Assembly (NCBI GenBank): GCA_045593265.1
Contig: JAZNWH010000074.1
Span: 1-23,567, forward strand
Origin: RGIG8497 sp045593265
Lineage (GTDB): Bacteria > Bacillota > Clostridia > RGIG6154
Direction of reading: 5' to 3'
DNA: 23,567 bases
Shown here: piece after piece, positions 9,201 to 16,540 of the stretch
Layout: every line of letters begins with the position of its first letter
How positions within the stretch are numbered: the first letter of the stretch is position 1
The notes under the pieces: generated by a model
What the model was told of the DNA's origin: nothing
Databases searched by the model: none
Seen by the model: only the letters and a program-made list of their open reading frames with translations
Program-made: the position numbers and the translations under genes

Positions 9201-10166
9201 AAGGTTGGAATTTGTGCTAAGTGTTATGGTACAAACCTTGCTCTCGGTAAACTTGTTAATGTGGGTGAAGCGGTAGGTATCATTGCTGCTCAGTCAATCG
9301 GTGAACCGGGTACACAGCTTACAATGAGAACATTCCATACCGGTGGTGCCGCTTCAGGCGACGATATTACTCAGGGTCTTCCCCGTGTAACTGAACTTTT
9401 CGAAGCAAGAAAGCCAAAGGGTGTTGCAATTATTTCTGAAATTGCAGGTAAGGTTCACATTGATGAAACTAAAAAACCTCGTGAAATTACAGTTTCTAAT
9501 GATGATGAAGATAAGGTATATGCTATACCATTCAACTCAAGAATTAAAGTAATTGAGGATGAAGTTATCAATGCAGGTGATCCATTAACGGATGGTCCTA
9601 TCAACCCACATGACCTTCTCGAAATTGTTGGTTCTGATGCAGTATTTGCATATATAACCAAGGAAGTTCAGAAGGTATATCGTATGACCGGTGTTGATAT
9701 CAACGATAAGCATATCGAAATTATTGTTCGTCAGATGATGAAGAAGGTAAGAATTGAAGAACCGGGAGATACAAACTTCCTTGCAGGTTCACTTTATGAC
9801 CATCTTGAAGTTAAACGTGAAAATGAAAGAATAACTCAGGAAGGCGGAAAACCTGCTGAATTTGTTCAGGAACTTCTTGGTATTACCAAAGCATCACTTG
9901 CAACAGACTCATTCCTTTCTGCAGCATCTTTCCAGGAAACGACAAGAGTTCTTACGGAAGCTGCAATTAAAGGAAAGGTTGACCCACTTGTTGGTCTTAA
10001 AGAAAATGTTATTATCGGTAAGCTTATTCCTGCCGGTACAGGTATTGAAAAATACCATGAGGTAGAGGTTAAGCCTATGGGTTCTAATTTAATTACTGAT
10101 GAAAACGGTGAAGTTTTAACTGCTGAAGAAGTAAATGAATTACTGAACATAGATGATAACGAATAA
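6291..10166 (+). CDS. rpoC: RNA polymerase beta' subunit
   Basis: The beta' subunit, 1291 residues from the ATG at 6291, which has an AAAGGA site upstream; an in-frame TTG at 6255 would add 12 residues but lacks a good site. The N-terminal zinc site is C65, C67, C80, C83. The catalytic loop NADFDGDQMAIH gives Mg-binding D454, D456, D458. The second zinc site C894, C968, C975, C978 is complete, and the trigger-loop region has MRTFHTGGAASGDDITQGLPR. The protein is about 90 residues longer than Bacillus RpoC as I recall it. Most of the extra length falls at about 512-570, between AYYLTLAKP and EGHAFMSEDEA, and the rest before the KKQLGKIVDK segment. It is the second gene of the rpoBC operon and ends at a strong terminator. 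Confidence 0.98.
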   Translation: MENEKTTEKYSFDAIKIGLASPDDIRNWSRGEVKKPETINYRTLKPERDGLFCEKIFGPMKDWECYCGKYKRIRYKGIVCDKCGVEVTKAKVRRERMGHIELAAPVSHIWYFKGIPSRMGILLEMSPRDLEKVLYFAAYVVIDPGKTPLAKRQLLSEAEYREAYEKFGVKFRAGMGAESIKELLQDLDLDALSVQLKEEFADATRQKKLKIMKRLEVVEAFRQSGNKPEWMILDAIPVIPPDIRPMVQLDGGRFATSDLNDLYRRVLNRNNRLAKLLELNAPEIIVRNEKRMLQEAVDALIDNGRRGRSVTGPGNRALKSLSDMLKGKQGRFRQNLLGKRVDYSGRSVIVVGPDLKIYQCGLPKEMAIELFKPFVMKKLVKSGLALNIKNAKRMVERVKPEVWEVLEDVIKEHPVLLNRAPTLHRLGIQAFEPVLVEGRALKLHPLVCTAYNADFDGDQMAIHLPLSAEAQAEARFLMLSANNLLKPQDGKPVTVPTQDMILGAYYLTLAKPKEVRILEPGDTSFEAGQVVDYIGFDSENGLERINARLVQKGKTPATFTEEGLFEGEMGEGHAFMSEDEATHAYYTGSLGLHAPIKVRMSKEIEGYKVTELISTTVGRLIYNENIPQDIGFVDRNVQLNELIEAEAKADAAKALYEKEGTDVLYDEYMAAKKALYDLKYRVLGPEIDFLTGKKQLGKIVDKCIKAHGTAEAAETLDKIKAIGYKFSTKGSITISVSDILVLDEKEEFINNAEEKIEKITKQYRRGLIDDEQRHDLIVQEWMDTNELIGQAILKNLDKYNPIFMMADSGARGSISQIRQLSGMRGVMGKTDGGAMEVPIKANFREGLSVLEFFSSSHGTRKGLADTALRTADSGYLTRRLVDVSQDVIVRSLDCGTEDYVILREIKDGNAVLEPLEERLLGRTAAEDVINPSTGEIIVAKGDLMDETIAGRIVAAGVEEVKARSVLTCRAKVGICAKCYGTNLALGKLVNVGEAVGIIAAQSIGEPGTQLTMRTFHTGGAASGDDITQGLPRVTELFEARKPKGVAIISEIAGKVHIDETKKPREITVSNDDEDKVYAIPFNSRIKVIEDEVINAGDPLTDGPINPHDLLEIVGSDAVFAYITKEVQKVYRMTGVDINDKHIEIIVRQMMKKVRIEEPGDTNFLAGSLYDHLEVKRENERITQEGGKPAEFVQELLGITKASLATDSFLSAASFQETTRVLTEAAIKGKVDPLVGLKENVIIGKLIPAGTGIEKYHEVEVKPMGSNLITDENGEVLTAEEVNELLNIDDNE

Positions 10167-10177
10167 TAAGTAGTTAT

Positions 10178-10213
10178 AAGACAGGTGTAAATTGTTTTTA
10201 CACCTGTCTTTTA
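10178..10213 (+). terminator. Terminator of rpoBC
   Basis: A perfect 14-bp stem (10178-10191/10197-10210) with a 5-nt loop and a short T tail (CTTTTAAT), 12 nt after the rpoC stop. Confidence 0.9.
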
Positions 10214-10232
10214 ATAAAAATGAAAAATATAC

Positions 10233-10261
10233 TTGACAAACGAAAATTGTTTTGTTATAAT
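10233..10261 (+). promoter_or_regulatory. Promoter of the str operon (rpsL)
   Basis: Perfect TTGACA (10233-10238), 17-bp spacer and TATAAT (10256-10261), with TGT before the -10 (extended). It lies just after the rpoBC terminator, so the two operons are transcribed separately. Confidence 0.9.
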
Positions 10262-10269
10262 TTACTTTG

Positions 10270-10317
10270 TGCGATAATGTTTAAAGGGGTAACTATGCTC
10301 TTTTTTATGGTATCGCA
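10270..10317 (+). promoter_or_regulatory. 5'-terminal stem-loop in the rpsL leader
   Basis: TGCGATA (10270-10276) is the exact reverse complement of TATCGCA (10311-10317). An inner AAAGGG/CTCTTT stem with one G-U pair sits inside it. The expected start site is near 10268, so the mRNA would begin with this closed structure and leave the GGAGGTG site (10329-10335) free. It may stabilise the mRNA or bind a regulator. Confidence 0.5.
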
Positions 10318-10340
10318 AATAAATACACGGAGGTGAAAAA

Positions 10341-10757
10341 ATGCCAACATTTAACCAGTTAGTAAGAAAAGGTCGTGAAACTTCTGTAAAGAAATCTACA
10401 GCTCCTGCTCTTTTAAGAGGATTTAACTCAATTAAGAAGGAAGTTGTTAATCAGAATTCTCCACAGAAGAGAGGTGTTTGTACTAACGTAAAGACAATGA
10501 CACCTAAAAAGCCTAACTCTGCATTAAGAAAGATTGCCAGAGTAAGATTGTCAAACGGGGTTGAAGTAACTTCATACATTCCCGGTATCGGACATAACTT
10601 ACAGGAGCACTCTGTAGTATTAATCAGAGGCGGAAGAGTAAAAGACCTTCCTGGTGTACGTTACCACATTATCAGAGGTACACTTGATACTTCAGGTGTT
10701 GCTAACAGAAACCAGTCAAGATCTAAGTACGGTGCAAAGAGACCTAAGAAGAAATAA
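10341..10757 (+). CDS. rpsL: 30S ribosomal protein S12
   Basis: 138 residues, the same length as Bacillus S12, including the Firmicute insertion before NSPQKRGVCT. S12 lies at the decoding centre of the small subunit. The two loops that carry streptomycin-resistance changes are intact: TPKKPNSALRK with K56, and GGRVKDLPGVRYH with K101, both wild-type lysines. The start is fixed by GGAGGTG six bases upstream of ATG. It is the first gene of the str operon, followed by rpsG after a 144-nt gap. Confidence 0.98.
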   Translation: MPTFNQLVRKGRETSVKKSTAPALLRGFNSIKKEVVNQNSPQKRGVCTNVKTMTPKKPNSALRKIARVRLSNGVEVTSYIPGIGHNLQEHSVVLIRGGRVKDLPGVRYHIIRGTLDTSGVANRNQSRSKYGAKRPKKK

Positions 10758-10901
10758 TTGACTTTCAGGTCGCATCAAAAATTGAAAGGTTAGTGCGTGT
10801 TTGGCATTTTTATATAAATTGTAACAATGCCGATTAGCACGACGGTTTGAAATACAGCCGAGTACCTGTGATTTTTTATCACTATAAAGGAGGGAAGAAA
10901 A
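10758..10901 (+). promoter_or_regulatory. rpsL-rpsG intercistronic region, possible S7 control site
   Basis: This 144-nt gap is much longer than needed for translation coupling. It contains inverted repeats CTTTCA/TGAAAG (10762-10767/10783-10788), GGCATT/AATGCC (10803-10808/10826-10831) and a GTGAT/ATCAC hairpin with a T loop just before the AAAGGAGGG site. In E. coli, S7 represses the str operon by binding the rpsL-rpsG spacer. A similar role here is inference from position and structure only. Confidence 0.4.
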
Positions 10902-11372
10902 GTGCCAAGAAGAGGCTTTGTTGCAAAAAGAGAAGTTATGCCTGATCCAATGTATAATTCAGTTGTTGTTACAAGACTTATCAACAACATTATGCTTGAT
11001 GGTAAGAAAGGTGTAGCTCAGAAAATTGTTTATGATGCATTTGACATCATTAAGGAAAAGACAGGCAGAGATGCTTTGGAAGTATTTGAAGAAGCTATGA
11101 ATAATATCATGCCTGTACTCGAAGTTAAAGCTCGTAGAGTTGGTGGTGCTACTTATCAGGTTCCAATGGAAGTTAGACCTGAAAGAAGACAGACTCTCGG
11201 TTTAAGATGGCTTACAACATATTCAAGAGGCAGAAACGAGAAAACAATGCGTGAAAGACTCGCAAACGAATTACTCGACGCTCTTAATAATACAGGTAGT
11301 GCCGTTAAGAAGAAAGAAGATACTCATAAGATGGCTGAAGCAAATAAAGCATTTGCTCACTATCGTTGGTAG
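10902..11372 (+). CDS. rpsG: 30S ribosomal protein S7
   Basis: 156 residues, the standard bacterial length. It starts with GTG at 10902, set by an AAAGGAGGG site. The N-terminus MPRRGFVAKREVMPDP and the RGGATYQVPMEV-like segment (here RVGGATYQVPMEVRPERR) are typical. S7 nucleates assembly of the 30S head by binding the 3' domain of 16S rRNA. It is the second gene of the str operon, with fusA 62 nt downstream. Use of GTG, rather than ATG as in neighbouring genes, could tune its level. Confidence 0.98.
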   Translation: MPRRGFVAKREVMPDPMYNSVVVTRLINNIMLDGKKGVAQKIVYDAFDIIKEKTGRDALEVFEEAMNNIMPVLEVKARRVGGATYQVPMEVRPERRQTLGLRWLTTYSRGRNEKTMRERLANELLDALNNTGSAVKKKEDTHKMAEANKAFAHYRW

Positions 11373-11434
11373 TATTAAATTAATGCAATTTTGTTAAACT
11401 ACAATATATATTATCTTTGAAAGGAGGAAATATT

Positions 11435-13540
11435 ATGGGTAGAGAGTATTCATTACAGAATACAAGAAATATCGGTATCATGGCTCATATCGATGCCGGT
11501 AAAACAACTACTACAGAAAGAATTTTGTACTATACAGGTATTAACCATAAGCTTGGTGAAACACATGATGGTACTGCAACAATGGACTGGATGGTTCAGG
11601 AGCAGGAACGTGGTATTACCATTACATCTGCTGCTACAACATGTTTCTGGAGCGGTTCAACACCAAATAAGTATCCAAAGACAAGAATCAATATCATCGA
11701 TACTCCTGGACACGTTGACTTTACAGTAGAAGTTCAGCGTTCACTCAGTGTTCTTGACGGTTCTGTTACAGTTATGTGTGCTAAGGGCGGTGTAGAACCA
11801 CAGTCTGAAACAGTTTGGAGACAGGCTGATGACTATAAGGTACCAAGAATGATCTATGTAAATAAGATGGATATTATGGGTGCCGATTTCTACAATGTAG
11901 AAAATATGGTTAAAGACAGATTAAAAGCTAACGGTGTACCCATTCAGCTTCCTATCGGTGCCGAAGATGAATTTACAGGTATCATTGACCTTATGACAAT
12001 GAAAGCTGAAATTTATTATGATGAAATGGGTATGAAATACGGTGAGGAAGAAATTCCTGCTGATATGCTTGATAAAGCAGAAGAGTACAGAGCAAAGATG
12101 GTTGAAGCTATCGCTGAAACAGATGAAGAACTTATGATGAAATATCTTGAGGGTGAAGAAATTTCTGTTGATGAACTTAAAACTGCTTTAAGAAAAGCTA
12201 CAATCGCTAACGAAATCGTTCCAATGCTTTGTGGTACTTCATACAGAAATAAAGGTGTTCAGCTGCTTCTTGATGCTGTTATCGATTATATGCCTGCACC
12301 AACAGACATTGATAACATTAAAGGTGTAATTCCTGAAACAGAAGAAGCTGATGAAAGACCTTCATCAGACGATGCACCATTTGCAGCACTTGCGTTTAAG
12401 ATTGCAACTGACCCATTTGTAGGTAAGATTTGCTTCTTCAGAGTTTACTCTGGTATCGCAACTGCAGGTTCATATGTTCTTAATTCATGTAAGGGTAACA
12501 AGGAAAGACTTGGTAGACTCTTACAGATGCATTCAAATCACAGAGAAGATATCGAACAGGTATATTCAGGTGATATCGCAGCAGTTGTAGGCTTAAAGAA
12601 TACAACAACAGGTGATACGCTTTGTGATGAAAAGCATCCTATTATTCTTGAATCAATGGAATTCCCTGAACCTGTTATCAGCGTTGCTATTGAACCTAAG
12701 ACAAAAGCTGGTCAGGAAAAGATGGGTATTGCACTTTCAAAACTTGCTGAAGAAGACCCAACATTTAAAACATACACAAACGAGGAAACAGGTCAGACAA
12801 TTATTTCAGGTATGGGTGAATTACACCTTGAAATTATCGTAGACAGACTCTTCCGTGAATATAAGGTTGAAGCAAATGTTGGTGCTCCTCAGGTTTCATA
12901 CAAAGAAACAATTACACAGACTGTTGAAATCGAACATAAATATGCTCGTCAGTCAGGTGGTAAGGGTCAGTATGGTCATGTTAAGATGATTATGGAACCA
13001 TTGGAAGCAGGTACAGGTTACGAATTTGTTAACGAAGTTGTCGGTGGTGCTATTCCTAAGGAATATATTCCTGCTGTAGACGCAGGTATCCAGGGTGCAA
13101 TGCAGACTGGTACAATCGCAGGTTACAACGTAGTAGACGTTCGTTGCAGACTTATTGATGGTTCATACCACGAAGTTGACTCATCTGAAATGGCATTTAA
13201 GATTGCTGCTTCAATGGCATTTAAAGATGGTATGAAGAAAGCAAATCCTGTTCTTCTTGAACCTATTATGCAAGTTGATATCATTGTTCCTGAAGAATAT
13301 ATGGGCGATGTTATGGGTGATGTTAACTCAAGAAGAGGACAGATTTCAGGTATGGAAGCAAGAAATGGTGCACAGGCTATCAGTGCAAAGGTTCCACTTT
13401 CAGAAATGTTCGGTTATGCTACAGACCTTCGTTCTAAAACACAGGGTAGAGGTCAGTACACAATGCAGCCAAGCCACTTTGACCCTGTTCCAAAGAGCAT
13501 CTTAGAAAAGATTGTTTCTGAAAGAACAAAGAATGCATAA
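11435..13540 (+). CDS. fusA: Elongation factor G
   Basis: EF-G, 701 residues from ATG 11435, which has AAGGAGG at the right distance; an upstream in-frame TTG (11417) falls before the binding site and is not used. It drives translocation on the ribosome with GTP. Domain I shows G1 AHIDAGKTT (17-25), switch I QERGITITSAATT (about 57-69), G3 DTPGH (89-93, H93 catalytic) and G4 NKMD. The later domains, including GQYGHVKM and GMEARNGAQAI, are complete. Third gene of the str operon. A second EF-G-like paralogue such as TetM is unlikely, since the sequence follows housekeeping EF-G throughout. Confidence 0.98.
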   Translation: MGREYSLQNTRNIGIMAHIDAGKTTTTERILYYTGINHKLGETHDGTATMDWMVQEQERGITITSAATTCFWSGSTPNKYPKTRINIIDTPGHVDFTVEVQRSLSVLDGSVTVMCAKGGVEPQSETVWRQADDYKVPRMIYVNKMDIMGADFYNVENMVKDRLKANGVPIQLPIGAEDEFTGIIDLMTMKAEIYYDEMGMKYGEEEIPADMLDKAEEYRAKMVEAIAETDEELMMKYLEGEEISVDELKTALRKATIANEIVPMLCGTSYRNKGVQLLLDAVIDYMPAPTDIDNIKGVIPETEEADERPSSDDAPFAALAFKIATDPFVGKICFFRVYSGIATAGSYVLNSCKGNKERLGRLLQMHSNHREDIEQVYSGDIAAVVGLKNTTTGDTLCDEKHPIILESMEFPEPVISVAIEPKTKAGQEKMGIALSKLAEEDPTFKTYTNEETGQTIISGMGELHLEIIVDRLFREYKVEANVGAPQVSYKETITQTVEIEHKYARQSGGKGQYGHVKMIMEPLEAGTGYEFVNEVVGGAIPKEYIPAVDAGIQGAMQTGTIAGYNVVDVRCRLIDGSYHEVDSSEMAFKIAASMAFKDGMKKANPVLLEPIMQVDIIVPEEYMGDVMGDVNSRRGQISGMEARNGAQAISAKVPLSEMFGYATDLRSKTQGRGQYTMQPSHFDPVPKSILEKIVSERTKNA

Positions 13541-13547
13541 AAAAGGC

Positions 13548-13576
13548 TTGCAATTTTATGAAAAATAGTTTATACT
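13548..13576 (+). promoter_or_regulatory. Internal promoter before tuf
   Basis: TTGCAA (13548-13553), 17-bp spacer, TATACT (13571-13576) in the 78-nt fusA-tuf gap. It would give EF-Tu extra transcription beyond the operon promoter. An interrupted inverted repeat, TACTGTT (13573-13579) with AACAGTA (13590-13596), spans the predicted start site. Confidence 0.7.
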
Positions 13577-13618
13577 GTTAGAGTAACTAAACAGTAAAAA
13601 ATAAGGAGGAAATTTACA

Positions 13619-14821
13619 ATGGCTAAGGAAAAATTCGAAAGAAGTAAACCCCATGTTAACATTGGTACAATCGGCCACGTTGACCATGGTAAAACAACAT
13701 TAACTGCAGCTATTACAAAAGTATTAGCTTTAGAAGGAAAGGCTCAGTACGAAGCTTACGATATGATCGATAAGGCTCCGGAAGAAAGAGAAAGAGGTAT
13801 CACTATCTCTACAGCTCACGTTGAATACGAAACAGAAAACAGACACTATGCACACGTTGACTGCCCTGGACATGCTGACTATGTTAAGAACATGATCACA
13901 GGTGCTGCTCAGATGGACGGTGCTATCCTCGTAGTATCATCAGCTGATGGTCCTATGCCTCAGACAAGAGAACACATCCTTCTCGCAAGACAGGTTGTCG
14001 TTCCTTACATCGTAGTATTTATGAACAAAGTTGACCAGGTTGACGATCCAGAATTACTCGAACTCGTTGAAATGGAAATCAGAGAACTCTTATCAGAATA
14101 TGAATTCCCTGGTGATGATATTCCGATCGTTAAGGGTTCAGGTCTTCAGGTTCTCGAATGTACATCAGATGACCAGAATGCTCCTGAATATGCACCTATT
14201 CTTGAACTTATGGCTGCTGTTGACTCTTACATCCCAACACCTGAAAGAAAGGCTGACTTACCATTCCTTATGCCTGTAGAAGATGTATTCTCAATCACAG
14301 GCCGTGGTACAGTTGCTACAGGTAGAGTTGAAAGAGGACAGATTTCAGTTAACGAAGAAGTTGAAATCGTTGGTATCGCAGAAGAATCAAGAAAAGTTGT
14401 TGTTACAGGTCTTGAAATGTTCAGAAAGCTTCTTGACTATGCTGAAGCAGGCGACAACGTTGGTGTACTCTTAAGAGGTGTTCAGAGAAACGAAATCGAA
14501 AGAGGACAGGTTCTTGCTAAACCAGGTTCAATCAACCCACACAAGAAATTTACAGGTCAGGTTTACGTATTAACCAAAGAAGAAGGTGGACGTCATACTC
14601 CATTCTTCAACAACTACAGACCACAGTTCTATTTCAGAACAACTGACGTTACAGGTGTTATCAGTCTTCCAGAAGGCACAGAAATGTGTATGCCTGGTGA
14701 TAACGTTGTTATGGACGTTGAACTTATTACACCTATCGCTATTGAAGAAGGTTTAAGATTCGCTATCCGTGAAGGTGGTAGAACAGTAGGTTCAGGTGTT
14801 GTTACAAAGATTAACGAATAA
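13619..14821 (+). CDS. tuf: Elongation factor Tu
   Basis: EF-Tu, 400 residues, which carries aminoacyl-tRNA to the ribosome as a GTP complex. G1 GHVDHGKT is at 19-26, the ERGITIS switch at 58-64, and DCPGH at 81-85 with catalytic H85. NKVD replaces the more usual NKCD, a conservative change. Between KGSGLQVLE and ILELMAAVDSYIP it has a slightly longer, acidic loop (CTSDDQNAPEYAP) than E. coli EF-Tu. The AAGGAGG site is 10 nt upstream of ATG. It is the last gene of the str operon and has its own promoter. No S10/spc ribosomal cluster follows, unlike many Firmicutes. Confidence 0.98.
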   Translation: MAKEKFERSKPHVNIGTIGHVDHGKTTLTAAITKVLALEGKAQYEAYDMIDKAPEERERGITISTAHVEYETENRHYAHVDCPGHADYVKNMITGAAQMDGAILVVSSADGPMPQTREHILLARQVVVPYIVVFMNKVDQVDDPELLELVEMEIRELLSEYEFPGDDIPIVKGSGLQVLECTSDDQNAPEYAPILELMAAVDSYIPTPERKADLPFLMPVEDVFSITGRGTVATGRVERGQISVNEEVEIVGIAEESRKVVVTGLEMFRKLLDYAEAGDNVGVLLRGVQRNEIERGQVLAKPGSINPHKKFTGQVYVLTKEEGGRHTPFFNNYRPQFYFRTTDVTGVISLPEGTEMCMPGDNVVMDVELITPIAIEEGLRFAIREGGRTVGSGVVTKINE

Positions 14822-14841
14822 TCTTAATAATTACACAAATT

Positions 14842-14870
14842 AAAAGGCTGAGTTTGACTCAGCCTTTTTT
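14842..14870 (+). terminator. Terminator of the str operon
   Basis: A perfect stem, 14842-14853 with 14857-14868, ending in a TTTTTT run, 20 nt after the tuf stop. Confidence 0.92.
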
Positions 14871-14890
14871 ATGTCGTGTTTTATGATGTT

Positions 14891-14920
14891 AAAACAGGCA
14901 TAGCTGTTTAGCTATGCCTG
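14891..14920 (-). terminator. ychF: Terminator of ychF
   Basis: A perfect 11-bp stem (14895-14905/14910-14920) with a 4-nt loop. Read on the minus strand it is followed by TTTT (14894-14891). It lies 13 nt past the ychF stop and back-to-back with the tuf terminator. Confidence 0.85.
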
Positions 14921-14933
14921 AAATTTTTAATTA

Positions 14934-16031
14934 TTATACGTTAAATCTGAAAAGAATAATATCTCCGTCTTTAACTATATATTCCTTGCCTTCAGAACGA
15001 ACCAATCCTTTTTCTTTGGCAGCTACCATATTACCGTTGGCAATAAGGTCATTGTAATGAATAACTTCAGCACGAATAAAGCCTCTCTCAAAGTCTGTGT
15101 GAATTTTGCCTGCGGCCTGTGGTGCTTTTGTACCATTTTTAATAGTCCATGCTCTTGTTTCATCTTCACCTGATGTAAGATAACTAATTAAACCAAGTAA
15201 AGAATAGCTTTTTGTTATAAGTCTGTCAAGACCTGATTGAGATAAGTTTAATTCGCTTAGGAATAAAGCTTTTTCATCAGCATCAAGAGTAGAAATATCT
15301 TCTTCAATCTTTGCAGAAATAGGGAGAAGTTCAGCCCCTTCGTTTTCAGCTACTTTATTAAGCTCTGCAACCATGATGTTGTTGTCGATGCCATTAACAA
15401 AATCATCTTCTGATACATTTGCAGCATAAATAACAGGCTTAATTGTAAGCATATCTACATCACGGATAAGTTCTTTTTCTTCATCTGTAAATTCAATTGT
15501 TCTTGCACTTTTTCCACTTTCTAAAGTCTCTTTTATTTTTTCAAGAACCTCAATTTCGGCTAAAAATTTCTTATCTCCTGATTTTGACATCTTTCTTGCT
15601 TTGTCAATTCTTTTTTCTATAAGCTCCAAATCTGCAAATATCAGCTCAAGGTTAATTGTTTCCACATCACGTATTGCATCAACATTTCCTTCAACATGAA
15701 TTATGTTTGAGTCTTCGAAGCAACGTACCACATGAATAATTGCATCAACTTCACGGATATGTGATAAAAACTTGTTGCCTAATCCTTCACCTCTGCTTGC
15801 ACCCTTTACAAGACCTGCAATATCAACAAATTCGATTGTTGCAGGTGTGATTTTAGCAGAATTATACATTTTTCCAAGAACATCTATTCTTTCATCGGGA
15901 ACATTAACTATTCCCACATTTGGTTCAATTGTACAAAAAGGATAATTTGCCGATTGTGCTCCTGCTTTTGTAATTGCATTAAATAATGTACTCTTACCTA
16001 CATTTGGCAGTCCAACTATACCTAATTTCAT
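14934..16031 (-). CDS. ychF: Redox-regulated ATPase YchF (OLA1 family)
   Basis: 365 residues from the ATG at 16031, the usual YchF length. An AAAGGAGAT site supports this start; the open frame extends to 16148 but those codons overlap the promoter. G1 is GLPNVGKST (7-15). The G4 position reads NVSEDD instead of NKxD, the hallmark that makes this family prefer ATP over GTP. A charged helical coiled-coil segment lies mid-protein (EKRIDKARKMSKSGDKKF and nearby) and a TGS domain closes the protein (IHTDFERGFIRAEV to the end). YchF associates with ribosomes and is linked to stress responses. It stands alone, with its own promoter and terminator. Confidence 0.96.
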   Translation of the reverse strand: MKLGIVGLPNVGKSTLFNAITKAGAQSANYPFCTIEPNVGIVNVPDERIDVLGKMYNSAKITPATIEFVDIAGLVKGASRGEGLGNKFLSHIREVDAIIHVVRCFEDSNIIHVEGNVDAIRDVETINLELIFADLELIEKRIDKARKMSKSGDKKFLAEIEVLEKIKETLESGKSARTIEFTDEEKELIRDVDMLTIKPVIYAANVSEDDFVNGIDNNIMVAELNKVAENEGAELLPISAKIEEDISTLDADEKALFLSELNLSQSGLDRLITKSYSLLGLISYLTSGEDETRAWTIKNGTKAPQAAGKIHTDFERGFIRAEVIHYNDLIANGNMVAAKEKGLVRSEGKEYIVKDGDIILFRFNV

Positions 16032-16063
16032 TTGTTTCAAATCTCCTTTATTTTCAAGGGTTT

Positions 16064-16088
16064 TCAAATTGGCCTGACACCAATTTGA
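16064..16088. repeat. Short palindrome in the ychF leader
   Basis: TCAAATTGG (16064-16072) and CCAATTTGA (16080-16088) are perfect 9-bp inverted arms around CCTGACA. It lies in the ychF 5' leader, between promoter and binding site, so the mRNA carries a hairpin there. The shape recalls the palindrome at 138-180 but the sequence differs. Confidence 0.6.
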
Positions 16089-16119
16089 CACCATATGATT
16101 TAATTTTTCATACCAAATT

Positions 16120-16148
16120 ATTATATCATAACATTGGAGAATAGTCAA
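16120..16148 (-). promoter_or_regulatory. ychF: Promoter of ychF
   Basis: On the minus strand TTGACT (16148-16143), 17 bp, TATAAT (16125-16120) with TGA before the -10. It predicts a leader of about 80 nt. Confidence 0.85.
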
Positions 16149-16197
16149 TTATTGAGTATGCTTTTGTGTGAAATTTGCAGTAAATCTTTTCTAAAGA

Positions 16198-16226
16198 ATG
16201 ACAAACAGAAAAAATAGTGATATAAT
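16198..16226 (+). promoter_or_regulatory. Promoter-like sequence at the head of array A
   Basis: ATGACA (16198-16203), 17-bp spacer, TATAAT (16221-16226) preceded by GTGA (extended -10). The last T of the -10 is also the first base of a perfect 13-bp hairpin (16226-16238/16242-16254), so the predicted start site near 16233 falls inside the left arm. The same geometry is found at array B (20817-20845). Confidence 0.7.
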
Positions 16227-16452
16227 GAGTTTAATCATGAAATGATTAAACTCAGCGATATAAATTCCTAACGGAATTTGCGATATACCAAAAGGCGCGA
16301 TATATCCTGATGGATGCGATATGTGCCTTGCGGCACGAGAAAAGGAATTTATATCATATCGCAACGAAATGAAATGGAATTATATCGCATTTGAGTATAG
16401 CGAAAATATATCGCACGAACAAAGTGAGTATATCGCTAATAAAGTGGCATCT
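16226..16452 (+). repeat. Array A: hairpin array of eight 7-mers (GCGATAT x4, then ATATCGC x4)
   Basis: A perfect 13-bp hairpin (16226-16254) is followed at once by GCGATAT at 16255, 16280, 16297 and 16316, then its reverse complement ATATCGC at 16356, 16382, 16408 and 16430; all eight are exact. Intervals on the left are mini-hairpins with CC-NNNN-GG cores: AAATTCC-taac-GGAATTT, CC-aaaa-GG, TCC-tgat-GGA, GTGCC-ttgc-GGCAC. A 13-bp long-range stem joins 16257-16269 to 16343-16355 and competes with the first mini-hairpin for the same left arm. ATATC is tandemly duplicated at 16351-16360 beside copy 5. The tail AAGTGGCATCT ends at 16452. No reading frame is apparent. It could be a structured non-coding RNA, a 5' leader of the downstream AraC gene, or a non-autonomous mobile element. 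Confidence 0.85.
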
Positions 16453-16540
16453 AAATCGTTCACTCATTTTATAATTTATATAGAGCCAGAATAATGCAAA
16501 TTTTGATAATTCACAACACTCTTAAAGGAGGATGAAAAAT

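Noticed and set aside
16255..16436. Array A as a CRISPR array
   Set aside because: Units are 7 bp, intervals vary from about 10 to 40 bp and are self-complementary, and the units flip orientation halfway. No cas gene is nearby. The same applies to array B.
16532..16540. ATG 16532 as the AraC start
   Set aside because: It directly abuts the AAAGGAGG site, too close for initiation; ATG 16541 has normal spacing.
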